Below, piece by piece: positions 1-6,017 of a stretch of DNA of 6,017 nucleotides (within the stretch, counting starts at the first letter, position 1; each line of letters starts with the position of its first letter). The stretch covers positions 1 to 6,017 of the forward strand of contig JALRAA010000105.1 of assembly GCA_023262645.1 (NCBI GenBank). Direction: 5' to 3'. A program made the position numbers and the translations under genes. The notes beneath the pieces are model-generated. The model ran no database searches and was not told the origin of the DNA. It saw only the letters and a list, made by a program, of their open reading frames with translations. Origin of the DNA: Burkholderiaceae bacterium (GTDB taxonomy: Bacteria > Pseudomonadota > Gammaproteobacteria > Burkholderiales > Burkholderiaceae_C).

Positions 1-1
1 T

Positions 2-1576
2 CCCATTTGGCTCGTACCGTTTGCATTGATCGGATTGTTTGGTATTCGCGGCATGGGTATGTTTGTCGGTCAAGTGGCCATATCGAAAATCACACAAACA
101 GGATTGCTGGCATTGCGTATGCAAATGTTTAACCGTTTGCAAGATGCGGCACTGCCCTTGTTTCGCCATCAAAACGCAAGCACACTAGGCAATACTTTGG
201 TGTTCGAAGTGCAAGTGGGTGCCCAGACCTTGGTCAATTCGGTCATAGGCACAGTTCGTGATAGTTTGACCTTGGTTTCATTGATCGGTTATTTGCTCTA
301 CTTGAATTGGAAATTGAGTCTGATTGTTGCCTTGCTGATTCCATCGGTGGCTTGGTTGATGAAAGTACTCAGCAGAAGACTCTATTCTTTGATCAAACAT
401 TCTCAGCAAGCCACCGATCAATTGTCGTATGCGGTTGAAGAAACCGCTTTGGCGCACCGTGAAATACGACTGCACGAAGCCCAAAACATGCAAAGCCAAC
501 GCTTCGAAGGTTTGGGCAAGGCCATGGCCAGGTTGGCTGTCAAAACTTCAGTGGCCAACGCTGGTATCACTCCACTGACGCAACTGCTCTCGGCAATTGC
601 ACTGTCTGCGGTGATCAGCGTGGCCTTGCTGCAAAGCCAAGACAACCACATGAGCGTTGGCGGGTTCGCTGCGTTTGTCACAGGTATGTTGATGCTCGTG
701 AACCCGATCAAACATCTCTCAGAAGTTGCGGGCCCCATGACGCGTGGTATTGCAGCAATTGAACGCGCATTAGATTTGATTCACACCACCCCAGTCGAAA
801 GCAGCGGAACCTACCGCAGCGACCGTGCAAAAGGCCATTTGCAATTGCGTCAGGTGTCGGTGCAATACCAAGCCGATCTGCCATATGCCCTAGACAAGAT
901 TGACCTGGAAATTCAACCCGGAGAAACCGTAGCTTTGGTGGGAAGTTCAGGATCAGGAAAAACCACCTTGGCCAATTTGTTGCCACGTTTTGTAGACCTC
1001 ACCCATGGTGAAATTTTGCTGGACGGTGTGTTGTTGCATGACTGGGAACTGCTTCATTTGCGTCGACAATTTGCCATGGTGAGCCAAACCGTGGTGGTGC
1101 TCAACGACACACTGGCCGCCAATGTGGCTTTGGGCCAAATTCCTGACAGAGACAAAGTGCTGGAGTGCTTGTTGGCCGCCAATTTAGGCGACTACTTAAA
1201 CACCCTGCCTCAACACATTGACGCATTGGTGGGTCACAACGCGTCTAGCCTGTCTGGCGGCCAAAGACAGCGCTTGGCCATCGCCAGAGCCATGTACAAA
1301 GATGCCCCTTTTCTGATTCTGGATGAAGCAACCTCTGCCCTAGACAACGAGTCTGAACGAATGGTTCAAGACGCGTTGCAAAAATTGCAAGTGGGCAGAA
1401 CCACGTTGGTGATTGCCCACCGTTTGTCCACCATTGAAAATGCAGACCGAATCGTGGTCATGGACGCTGGAAAAATCATTGAAACGGGCAACCACACTCA
1501 GTTGATGCAAATCAATGGCGTGTATGCCTCCATGTACCGGTTGGGTAATTCAGGACACTTGGCCAGCCATCTCTAA
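2..1576 (+). CDS. msbA: MsbA-type lipid A/phospholipid flippase, ABC transporter half-molecule (5' end outside window)
   Basis: The homodimeric inner-membrane flippase MsbA uses ATP to move lipid A-core and phospholipids to the periplasmic leaflet. The frame is open from base 2 to the TAA at 1574-1576. About 524 codons are visible against roughly 580 in the family, so about 60 N-terminal residues (TM1 and part of TM2) are missing. The TTG at 26 is not the true start. Hydrophobic segments fit the end of TM2, a TM3-TM4 hairpin (about 230-370), TM5 (about 560-630) and TM6 (about 650-720). The ATPase domain follows, with Walker A GSSGSGKTT (941-967), Q-loop Q near 1085, signature LSGGQ (1250-1264), Walker B FLILDE (1310-1327), D-loop SALD and H-loop His at 1418-1420. 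All catalytic elements are intact. The ATPase core closely follows E. coli MsbA as I remember it (SQ..V.LNDT, VIAHRLSTIE.AD.IVV). Other type IV half-transporters share these motifs, so the exact substrate is inferred. It converges on rng. Confidence 0.85.
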   Translation, partial: PIWLVPFALIGLFGIRGMGMFVGQVAISKITQTGLLALRMQMFNRLQDAALPLFRHQNASTLGNTLVFEVQVGAQTLVNSVIGTVRDSLTLVSLIGYLLYLNWKLSLIVALLIPSVAWLMKVLSRRLYSLIKHSQQATDQLSYAVEETALAHREIRLHEAQNMQSQRFEGLGKAMARLAVKTSVANAGITPLTQLLSAIALSAVISVALLQSQDNHMSVGGFAAFVTGMLMLVNPIKHLSEVAGPMTRGIAAIERALDLIHTTPVESSGTYRSDRAKGHLQLRQVSVQYQADLPYALDKIDLEIQPGETVALVGSSGSGKTTLANLLPRFVDLTHGEILLDGVLLHDWELLHLRRQFAMVSQTVVVLNDTLAANVALGQIPDRDKVLECLLAANLGDYLNTLPQHIDALVGHNASSLSGGQRQRLAIARAMYKDAPFLILDEATSALDNESERMVQDALQKLQVGRTTLVIAHRLSTIENADRIVVMDAGKIIETGNHTQLMQINGVYASMYRLGNSGHLASHL

Positions 1577-1590
1577 CGCCTAGCCCTGAC

Positions 1591-3069
1591 CTAGAGCAAA
1601 ACAATATTGAACTGCTCTGCGTCAATACCAAATTCAGCTTGCAAAGAAATGGGCTTGCCAATGAATTCACTCAACCCAGCCAAATGCAAGCTCTCCTCTT
1701 CTTGGAGCAAATCGATCACCTTGGGTGAAGCCAGCACGCGAAATTCCTTGGGACTGAACTGGCGTGCTTCGCGCAAGATTTCGCGCAAGATGTTGTAGGC
1801 CACTGTCCTGGCGGTATTGACAATACCGCGACCCTGACAATGGGCACATGGCTCGCACAGGAGTTGGGCCAGCGATTCGCGAGTGCGCTTGCGCGTCATT
1901 TCAACCAAGCCCAGCGCAGAAAATCCGCTGACACTGGTTTTTACTTTGTCACGAGACAACTGCTTAGAAAATTCTGCCAACACGGCATCGCGATGCTCCG
2001 CTTTTTGCATGTCAATAAAGTCGGTGACGATCACGCCTCCTAAATTGCGCAAACGCAGTTGTCTGGCAATCGCACCAGCAGCTTCCAAATTGGTTTTGAA
2101 GATGGTGTCGTCGAAATTGCGAGCACCGACAAATCCGCCCGTATTCACATCGATCGTGGTCAGCGCTTCAGTTTGGTCGATGATCAAATAGCCCCCAGAC
2201 TTCAGCATGACTTTGCGACCCAATGCTTGCTTGACTTCATCGTCAATATTGAATAAATCAAAAATTGGCCGTTCGCCTTTGTAGTGCGCCAATTTCGAGA
2301 CCGCTGACGGCATGAATTCGCGACCAAACAGTTGCAACATATCGTGCTGTTCATGCGAGTCGATGCGAATCGTTTGGGTGGTTTCATCCACCATGTCACG
2401 CAACACGCGTTGCAATAAGTTCAAGTCTTGGTGAAGCAACGATTTCGAAGGCAATTGCTGAGAAGCCGCTTTCACCTTGGCCCAGGTTTTTCGCAAATAG
2501 GCTATGTCCTCTTTCAATTCCTCTTCGCTGGCGTCTTCGCCGTTGGTGCGCAAAATAAAACCGCCCTTGTCGTCGTCTTGGTGGGCCAATTCAATCAATT
2601 TGAGGCGCAGCTTTTCTCGTTGCTCTTGGGGGATTTTTTGCGACACACCGATGTGATTATCCTGCGGCAAAAAGACCAACAACCTACCCGCGATACTGAT
2701 TTGCGTCGACAGTCGCGCGCCTTTGCTACCGATCGGGTCTTTGATGACTTGCACCATCAACGACTGACCTTCAAACACTTGTTTCTCAATGGGTACCACC
2801 AGGGGATGTGTCTGGTCGTTGTCTGGGGGTTTGGGATGCACCGGGTTGAACAAGTCGGCGACATGCAAAAAAGCAGAACGCTCCATGCCGATATCAATGA
2901 ATGCCGACTGCATTCCCGGCAACACCCGGGCCACTTTTCCCGAGTAAATGTTGCCCACCAAACCGCGCTCCAACGAACGCTCAATATGCATTTCTTGCAA
3001 GGCCCCGTTTTCCACCAACGCCACTCGGGTTTCTTGGGGTGACCAATTGATCAATATGTCGTGTTGCAT
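1591..3069 (-). CDS. rng: Ribonuclease G
   Basis: RNase G is a single-strand-specific endoribonuclease of the RNase E/G family that matures the 16S rRNA 5' end and takes part in mRNA decay. At 492 residues it matches E. coli RNase G (489) and lacks the long RNase E scaffold tail. The N-terminus (NWSPQETRVALVE) is typical of RNase G. An S1 RNA-binding domain spans about residues 38-130 (GNIYSGKVARVLPGMQSAF), followed by a 5'-sensor/RNase H-like region. The Mg-binding aspartates are D307 (TTIDVNTG) and D350 (VTDFIDM). The zinc-link motif CEPCAHC has C405, C408 and C411. The C-terminal small domain ends in FNIVLL. The ATG start is supported by a good ribosome-binding site (GAAGGA, 7-base spacing) inside the end of maf. 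It is the last gene of the operon, 3 bases after maf. The maf-rng pairing is also found in E. coli. Nothing is missing or broken. Confidence 0.96.
   Translation of the reverse strand: MQHDILINWSPQETRVALVENGALQEMHIERSLERGLVGNIYSGKVARVLPGMQSAFIDIGMERSAFLHVADLFNPVHPKPPDNDQTHPLVVPIEKQVFEGQSLMVQVIKDPIGSKGARLSTQISIAGRLLVFLPQDNHIGVSQKIPQEQREKLRLKLIELAHQDDDKGGFILRTNGEDASEEELKEDIAYLRKTWAKVKAASQQLPSKSLLHQDLNLLQRVLRDMVDETTQTIRIDSHEQHDMLQLFGREFMPSAVSKLAHYKGERPIFDLFNIDDEVKQALGRKVMLKSGGYLIIDQTEALTTIDVNTGGFVGARNFDDTIFKTNLEAAGAIARQLRLRNLGGVIVTDFIDMQKAEHRDAVLAEFSKQLSRDKVKTSVSGFSALGLVEMTRKRTRESLAQLLCEPCAHCQGRGIVNTARTVAYNILREILREARQFSPKEFRVLASPKVIDLLQEEESLHLAGLSEFIGKPISLQAEFGIDAEQFNIVLL
1768..1791 (-). repeat. 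Perfect 12-base tandem duplication inside rng
   Basis: The 12-mer ttcgcgcaagat occurs twice, head to tail with no spacer (1768-1779 and 1780-1791). On the coding strand it gives ILRE-ILRE, residues 427-434 of RNase G, just after the zinc link. E. coli RNase G has a similar but non-identical stretch (EIMREIVR) at this place with no length difference, as I recall it. The repeat is therefore probably sequence convergence or chance within an amphipathic helix, not a recent insertion. Confidence 0.8.
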
Positions 3070-3072
3070 GCC

Positions 3073-3678
3073 CTAATCCTTCATCCACTCAAGCAGCAAT
3101 TGTCTGGTCTCATACACCGGCAAGCCCATGATGCCCGAGTGGCTGCCAGCGATTTTTTGAACAAAACCCGCAGCAAAGCCTTGAATGGCATATGCGCCCG
3201 CTTTACCCATCGGCTCTCCTGTCTTGACATAGGTTGAAATCTCTTCATCTGTCATGGGCGCAAATGTCACGCGAGAACACTGTACCTTGCAAAGCCTTCG
3301 ACGACCTTGACCGATGGCCACAGCCGTCAATACTTGGTGGGTTTGTCCAGATAATTTTTTCAGCATCGTCATTGCATCGGCTTCATCGACCGGCTTGCCA
3401 AATACAACACCACCGAGCGTGACCGTGGTGTCGGCGGTCAACACGGGTTTGGCTGGCAATCCTTTTCTTCGTAGCTGCGCCATGGCCGCATGAAGTTTCA
3501 AAAGGGTGACTCGTTTGACGTATGCGCGTGGTGATTCGCCAGCCAACCACTCTTCCAAGGCCTCGGCAGCCGCTGCATCTTGCGGCAACAACAATTCAAA
3601 CGACACGCCAATTTGTGTCAACAATTGCTGTCGGCGCGGGCTTTGCGAAGCCAAATAAATATCGGGCAGCGACATCAT
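3073..3678 (-). CDS. maf: Maf-family nucleoside triphosphate pyrophosphatase, YhdE type (dTTP/UTP-like specificity)
   Basis: Maf proteins hydrolyse NTPs to NMP and pyrophosphate, clearing modified or excess nucleotides in the cytoplasm. From the ATG at 3678 the protein has 201 residues (family about 190-210). Motifs are the phosphate-binding ASQSPRR (10-16), the conserved Asp in ADTTV (D83), GKP (94-96), LSGQTHQVLTAVA (109-121) and GEPMGKAGAYAIQG (154-167). The last marks the YhdE (dTTP/UTP) subgroup, not the YceF (m7GTP) subgroup. The start is an ATGATG: the first ATG overlaps the rlmH TGA by four bases, and the second, at 3675, would shorten the protein by one residue. An upstream TTG at 3714 lies deep inside rlmH and is unlikely. 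No Shine-Dalgarno is visible, which suggests coupling to rlmH. Residues 35-38 are AAAA, where E. coli YhdE has a conserved glutamate (E33). Function in cell-division arrest has also been proposed for this family. Confidence 0.93.
   Translation of the reverse strand: MMSLPDIYLASQSPRRQQLLTQIGVSFELLLPQDAAAAEALEEWLAGESPRAYVKRVTLLKLHAAMAQLRRKGLPAKPVLTADTTVTLGGVVFGKPVDEADAMTMLKKLSGQTHQVLTAVAIGQGRRRLCKVQCSRVTFAPMTDEEISTYVKTGEPMGKAGAYAIQGFAAGFVQKIAGSHSGIMGLPVYETRQLLLEWMKD
3077..3082 (-). promoter_or_regulatory. Ribosome-binding site of rng
   Basis: The minus strand reads GAAGGA, then seven bases, then the rng ATG at 3069-3067. This is the clearest Shine-Dalgarno sequence in the operon. It lies within the last codons of maf, so rng can recruit ribosomes independently, whereas the overlapping genes upstream have weak or no visible sites. 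Confidence 0.75.
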
Positions 3679-4142
3679 TCGCGGTGATAGGGATGGTTGG
3701 ACAACAACGACCAAGCGCGGTAGAGCTGTTCAATCAACAACACCCTGACCATGGCATGGGGCAGCGTCAAGTTCGACAAGCTGAGCAACTCATGGCCGCC
3801 TTGGCGAATGGCGGGATCAAACCCATCAGGGCCGCCAATGATCAGGGCCACTTCTGTGGCTTGGTCTTGCCAGCCGCGCCATTTCTCAGCCAAACCTGCG
3901 GTAGTGAGGTGTTTGCCTTTTTCATCCAGCCAAATACGGTGGCAATCTTTGGGTAACACGGCCTCGATGCGGCCTTTTTCAGCGGCCCAAATTTGGGGCA
4001 AGGTTTTGGAAGCTCTCGGTTCCGTTTTGACGGTTTTCAAAGAGAGCTTGATGTCGGGTGGGAAGCGTTTGGCATATTCGTCCCAGGCGGTTTGCGCCCA
4101 AGCCGGTATCTTTTGGCCGACCGCCACCACCGAAAGCTTCAT
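3675..4142 (-). CDS. rlmH: 23S rRNA (pseudouridine-1915-N3)-methyltransferase RlmH
   Basis: RlmH is a homodimeric SPOUT-class methyltransferase that uses S-adenosylmethionine to methylate N3 of pseudouridine 1915 in helix 69 of 23S rRNA, acting on assembled 70S ribosomes. At 155 residues it has the same length as E. coli RlmH. The start MKLSVVAVGQKIPAW is typical. The SPOUT knot and cofactor site show as LIIGGPDGF (100-108) and LSLSNLTLPH (120-129), followed by VLLIEQLYRAW. The C-terminal NHPYHRE (149-155) is the family's signature ending, needed for substrate binding. The start ATG overlaps the rsfS stop in an ATGA, and the stop overlaps the maf start in the same way. No Shine-Dalgarno is evident, so translation is probably coupled. 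The adjacency of rsfS and rlmH is conserved in many bacteria (ybeB-ybeA in E. coli), which supports a shared role on the large subunit. Confidence 0.97.
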   Translation of the reverse strand: MKLSVVAVGQKIPAWAQTAWDEYAKRFPPDIKLSLKTVKTEPRASKTLPQIWAAEKGRIEAVLPKDCHRIWLDEKGKHLTTAGLAEKWRGWQDQATEVALIIGGPDGFDPAIRQGGHELLSLSNLTLPHAMVRVLLIEQLYRAWSLLSNHPYHRE

Positions 4143-4729
4143 GGCTTGGAGGGACGCGGTGGACTTTTCTTGGCCACGGTTTTTTTCGACACGGGCTTTT
4201 TGGATGGCGAAGATTTGGCGTCTGCCTTTTTCGCTGAGGGCTGTTTGGCTGCAGTTGTTTTGGCTGCGGTCTTGGGTGCCGTCTTAGATGTCGTTTTGCG
4301 TGCTGCTTTTTTCGGCACTTCTTTGGGAGCGGCAACAGGTTTGGGAGTGGGTTGCGGTTTGGCGGCACCGAGTTTGAGACGCACAGGTTTGTCGCCCCAG
4401 ATTTCTTCCAAATGGTAGTACTGGCGAATCGTGGGTTGCATGATGTGCACCACCACTGGCCCGCAATCGACAATGATCCATTCACCATTTTCCTCGCCCT
4501 CGATGCGTGGCTTGCCAAAACCCGCGTCTCTGAGATCGTCGCGCACATTGGCAGCCAAGGCTTTGGTTTGCCGATTAGATGTGCCGCATGCAATGACCAC
4601 GCGCTCAAACAAAGGTGACAAATGCTCGGTGTTAAATACTTGAATGTCTTGCGCTTTGACATCCTCCAAACTGTCGACGATGGTGCGTTGTAATTTTTGT
4701 ACGTCTTTTTTTTCAGAGACTTCAGTCAT
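4139..4729 (-). CDS. rsfS: Ribosomal silencing factor RsfS with a long basic C-terminal tail
   Basis: RsfS (YbeB/Iojap) binds ribosomal protein uL14 on the 50S subunit and blocks 30S joining during starvation, so saving energy. Residues about 10-120 form the RsfS domain: QDIQVFNTEHLSPLFERVVIACGTSNRQ (as two parts, 27-36 and 37-54), then RIEGEENGEWIIVDCG (75-90), VVHIMQP (93-99) and RQYYHLEEIWGD (102-113). E. coli RsfS ends near here at about 105 residues. This protein has 196, and residues 121-196 form a low-complexity tail of Lys, Ala, Pro, Ser and Thr with only two acidic residues. Such an extension does not alter the core and is probably disordered. The ATG start overlaps the last 8 bases of nadD, with a weak GGA upstream. 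The stop TGA overlaps the rlmH ATG. From memory some Comamonadaceae RsfS proteins also have basic tails, so it is likely a lineage trait rather than a frameshift artefact. Confidence 0.95.
   Translation of the reverse strand: MTEVSEKKDVQKLQRTIVDSLEDVKAQDIQVFNTEHLSPLFERVVIACGTSNRQTKALAANVRDDLRDAGFGKPRIEGEENGEWIIVDCGPVVVHIMQPTIRQYYHLEEIWGDKPVRLKLGAAKPQPTPKPVAAPKEVPKKAARKTTSKTAPKTAAKTTAAKQPSAKKADAKSSPSKKPVSKKTVAKKSPPRPSKP
4142..4369 (-). repeat. Low-complexity coding tract for the Lys/Ala/Pro-rich RsfS tail
   Basis: This stretch encodes residues 121-196 of RsfS: by hand count about 20 Lys, 15 Ala and 14 Pro in 76 residues. Short degenerate units recur in the protein (KTA, PKK, SKK, SPSKKPVSKK). 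In the DNA, tttggctgc appears at 4244-4252 and again at 4258-4266. The pattern resembles histone-H1-like bacterial tails. The biased composition also keeps a second minus-strand frame open here, which is not a gene. Confidence 0.75.
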
Positions 4730-5342
4730 GGGATTCCAGATAAAGATGGTGTTGTTGAATGTATTGCGAGACGGCGGGCATTAAATCTTCGGTGGGTAGT
4801 GCACCTTGGCGAATACGGGAACGGATGTCGGTGGCGCTGACCATTTTTATCGGCATGTTCAAACGTATGGTCTTGATTAGACTCTGATTGTGCCACTCGT
4901 CTGTCTGTGCAGGATTTTCAGTGGACGACGGCCTTTGCGCCACTGCCAGCGTGGCATGGGATGCGATTTGTTGCCAGTGCTTCCAGGTTTGAAATTGTTG
5001 GGCTTGATCGGCGCCCATCACGATAAAAAACACAGCGTCTGAATGGTGTTCTTTGAGTTCATTCAACGTGTCGATGGTGTATGTTGGGCCTTCACGGCGA
5101 ATTTCACGATCGTCAACCGTGACCTTGTCGCAACTTTCAAAATTTTGCTGGGCCATAGCCAAGCGGTGGTGGGCAGCGGTGAGTGAACGCGTCTTGTGCC
5201 AGGCTTGGCCGGTGGGCAGCACATACAGCCTGTCCAACTGGAGTTGTTCGATGGCGCAGTTGGCCAGCGCCAAATGCCCGGTGTGCGGAGGGTCAAAAGC
5301 ACCGCCATACAGACCGACGCGTGAATAAGCGAATGGGCTCAA
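4722..5342 (-). CDS. nadD: Nicotinate-nucleotide adenylyltransferase NadD
   Basis: NadD transfers AMP from ATP to nicotinate mononucleotide, giving deamido-NAD, the shared step of de novo and salvage NAD synthesis in the cytoplasm. At 206 residues it is near the E. coli length (213). The nucleotidyltransferase fold shows the ATP-binding GGAFDPPHTGH (13-23), PTGQAWHK (43-50), REGPTYTIDTL (83-93), MGADQ (109-113) and the second phosphate-binding motif VSATDIRSRI (168-177, the ISxTxxR type). The only plausible start before the GG.FDP motif is a TTG at 5342-5340, because no ATG or GTG lies between it and the motif. The TTG overlaps the hemF stop (TTGA). Only a weak GGA precedes it, so translation probably depends on ribosomes finishing hemF. 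The 3' end overlaps rsfS by 8 bases. Linkage of nadD to rsfS and rlmH is common in bacteria. Confidence 0.96.
   Translation of the reverse strand: MSPFAYSRVGLYGGAFDPPHTGHLALANCAIEQLQLDRLYVLPTGQAWHKTRSLTAAHHRLAMAQQNFESCDKVTVDDREIRREGPTYTIDTLNELKEHHSDAVFFIVMGADQAQQFQTWKHWQQIASHATLAVAQRPSSTENPAQTDEWHNQSLIKTIRLNMPIKMVSATDIRSRIRQGALPTEDLMPAVSQYIQQHHLYLESHD
5339..5342 (-). promoter_or_regulatory. hemF-nadD stop/start overlap with TTG initiation codon
   Basis: On the minus strand the four bases read TTGA: TTG starts nadD and TGA ends hemF. The preceding bases (GCCTGGAT) hold only a poor Shine-Dalgarno match (GGA). This arrangement favours re-initiation by the terminating ribosome and should hold NadD output below, and tied to, HemF output. 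The regulatory effect is inferred from the layout. Confidence 0.6.
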
Positions 5343-6017
5343 ATCCAGGCTTTGGGTTTGAGGTACTCGGTGTAGAGCCGGTGTTCTGCAGAGCCTGGCT
5401 CAGGCTGGTTTTGGTATGACCAAGTCACCAATGGAGGCATAGACAGCAATATGGATTCGGTGCGGCCACCAGACTGCAAACCGAAATGGGTGCCACGGTC
5501 GAACACCAAATTGAATTCCACATAACGGCCACGCCGGTACAACTGGTGGTCACGTTCTTTGTCTCCGTAAGCCATGTTTTTTCGCTTCTCCACAATCGGC
5601 AAATAGGCTTTCAAAAAATGGTCGCCTACGCTGCGCATCATTTCAAAACTTCTGTCAAAACCCAGTTCAGAAAAATCGTCGTAAAAAATCCCGCCTATAC
5701 CGCGCGGTTCGTTACGGTGCTTTAAGAAGAAATATTCGTCGCACCAGGTTTTGAAGCGTGGGTAAAGATGCTCGCCAAATCCATCTAGGGCTTGTTTACA
5801 GGTGGTGTGAAAGTGAATCGCATCCTCGTCAAAACCGTAATACGGCGTCAAGTCCATGCCACCGCCAAACCAAGCCACCGATTGACCATCAGGTGCACGC
5901 GCCATGAGCGCACGCACATTCATATGAACCGTGGGCACATAAGGATTTCGGGGATGGAATACCAAGGACACGCCCATGGCTTCAAAGGGTGAGCCATTGA
6001 GTTCGGGGCGGTGCTGC
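5339..6017 (-). CDS. hemF: Oxygen-dependent coproporphyrinogen III oxidase HemF (5' end outside window)
   Basis: HemF uses molecular oxygen to decarboxylate two propionate side chains of coproporphyrinogen III to vinyl groups, yielding protoporphyrinogen IX for haem. The frame is open to the right edge: upstream of the internal Met at 5977 the codons continue as QHRPELNGSPFEA, which matches HemF, so that Met is not the start. About 225 residues are visible of roughly 300, leaving about 75 N-terminal residues outside. Conserved blocks are HPRNPYVPTVHMNVR (about 5956-5912), GGGMDLTPYYG (5866-5834), LKHRNEPRGIGG, YRRGRYVEFNLVFDRG, and GLQSGGRTESILLSMPP near the C-terminus. No substitution of a key residue is seen. 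It is the first visible gene of the operon, and its TGA stop overlaps the nadD TTG. Presence of HemF indicates an organism that makes haem under oxic conditions. It may also carry the anaerobic HemN elsewhere. Confidence 0.96.
   Translation of the reverse strand, partial: QHRPELNGSPFEAMGVSLVFHPRNPYVPTVHMNVRALMARAPDGQSVAWFGGGMDLTPYYGFDEDAIHFHTTCKQALDGFGEHLYPRFKTWCDEYFFLKHRNEPRGIGGIFYDDFSELGFDRSFEMMRSVGDHFLKAYLPIVEKRKNMAYGDKERDHQLYRRGRYVEFNLVFDRGTHFGLQSGGRTESILLSMPPLVTWSYQNQPEPGSAEHRLYTEYLKPKAWI

Larger units (their letters stand above)
1591..6017 (-). other. Six-gene housekeeping operon hemF-nadD-rsfS-rlmH-maf-rng
   Basis: Junctions in transcription order are hemF/nadD 4-base overlap, nadD/rsfS 8-base overlap, rsfS/rlmH 4-base overlap, rlmH/maf 4-base overlap (1 base if the second ATG is used) and maf/rng 3-base gap. 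There is no room for intergenic terminators or promoters, so one transcript is the simplest reading. Its promoter must lie beyond the right edge unless internal promoters sit inside coding sequence. This order is familiar from Burkholderiales genomes (knowledge from memory). Confidence 0.85.

Noticed and set aside
26..28. TTG as the start of the msbA-like gene
   Set aside because: The frame is open to the window edge and codes for matching transmembrane sequence (PIWLVPFA) before it. Family length also requires about 60 more residues upstream.
1571..1596. Possible terminator hairpin between msbA and rng (CTCTA at 1571-1575 pairing with TAGAG at 1592-1596)
   Set aside because: The stem is only five base pairs with a 16-base loop, is AT-containing, and is followed by no T-run on either strand. 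It is too weak to call a terminator.
2428..3042. A 204-codon open frame on the + strand opposite rng
   Set aside because: It lies wholly antisense to well-conserved rng, its translation shows no recognisable domain, and there is no gene-like start context. It is a shadow of the codon pattern of rng.
3679..3714. Upstream TTG start for maf (12 extra residues)
   Set aside because: It would overlap rlmH by 40 bases and add a sequence (VVVVQPSLSPR) unrelated to the family. The ATG at 3678 or 3675 sits directly before the conserved IYLASQSPRR.
3751..4287. A 178-codon + strand frame opposite rlmH and the rsfS tail
   Set aside because: It is antisense to two conserved genes, with no domain, no ribosome-binding site and no conserved context.
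3979..4662. A 227-codon minus-strand frame overlapping rsfS and rlmH
   Set aside because: The translation is Pro/Arg/Lys-rich noise created by reading the Lys-rich rsfS tail in another frame. It resembles no family, whereas rsfS and rlmH in their own frames match theirs throughout.
5975..5977. ATG as the start of hemF
   Set aside because: The frame continues upstream with conserved HemF sequence (HRPEL, then FEAMG), so this Met is internal.

Overview
This window looks like ordinary housekeeping chromosome from a betaproteobacterium. The gene order hemF-nadD-rsfS-rlmH-maf-rng and the protein motifs point to Burkholderiales, most like Comamonadaceae. By eye the base composition is close to balanced, which would be on the low-GC side for that group. 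The assignment is from memory of gene order and protein style, not from a search. I see no mobile element, CRISPR array, tRNA, rRNA or phage gene. Coding density is close to 100 percent, and no gap between genes exceeds 14 bases.

Layout. Positions 2-1576 on the + strand hold the 3' nine-tenths of an MsbA-type lipid A/phospholipid flippase (ABC transporter). Its start lies left of the window. A 14-base gap separates it from a convergent run of six minus-strand genes filling 1591-6017. In transcription order (right to left) these are hemF (5' end cut by the window edge), nadD, rsfS, rlmH, maf and rng. Neighbouring genes overlap by 4 or 8 bases, or lie 3 bases apart. They are therefore almost certainly one translationally coupled operon whose promoter is beyond the right edge.

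How the genes work together. HemF makes protoporphyrinogen IX for haem and NadD makes deamido-NAD for NAD(P), so the operon opens with two cofactor-biosynthesis steps. RsfS (ribosome silencing factor on uL14), RlmH (methylation of 23S rRNA pseudouridine 1915) and RNase G (16S rRNA 5'-end maturation and mRNA decay) all act on ribosomes or RNA. Maf removes non-canonical or excess pyrimidine nucleotides. MsbA belongs to the outer-membrane pathway and is transcribed separately toward the operon.

I found no undescribed system. The points most worth a second look are a 76-residue Lys/Ala/Pro-rich, histone-H1-like tail on RsfS, a TTG start codon for nadD buried in the hemF stop, an Ala-rich stretch in Maf where the family usually has an acidic residue, and the very short terminator-less junction between msbA and rng.
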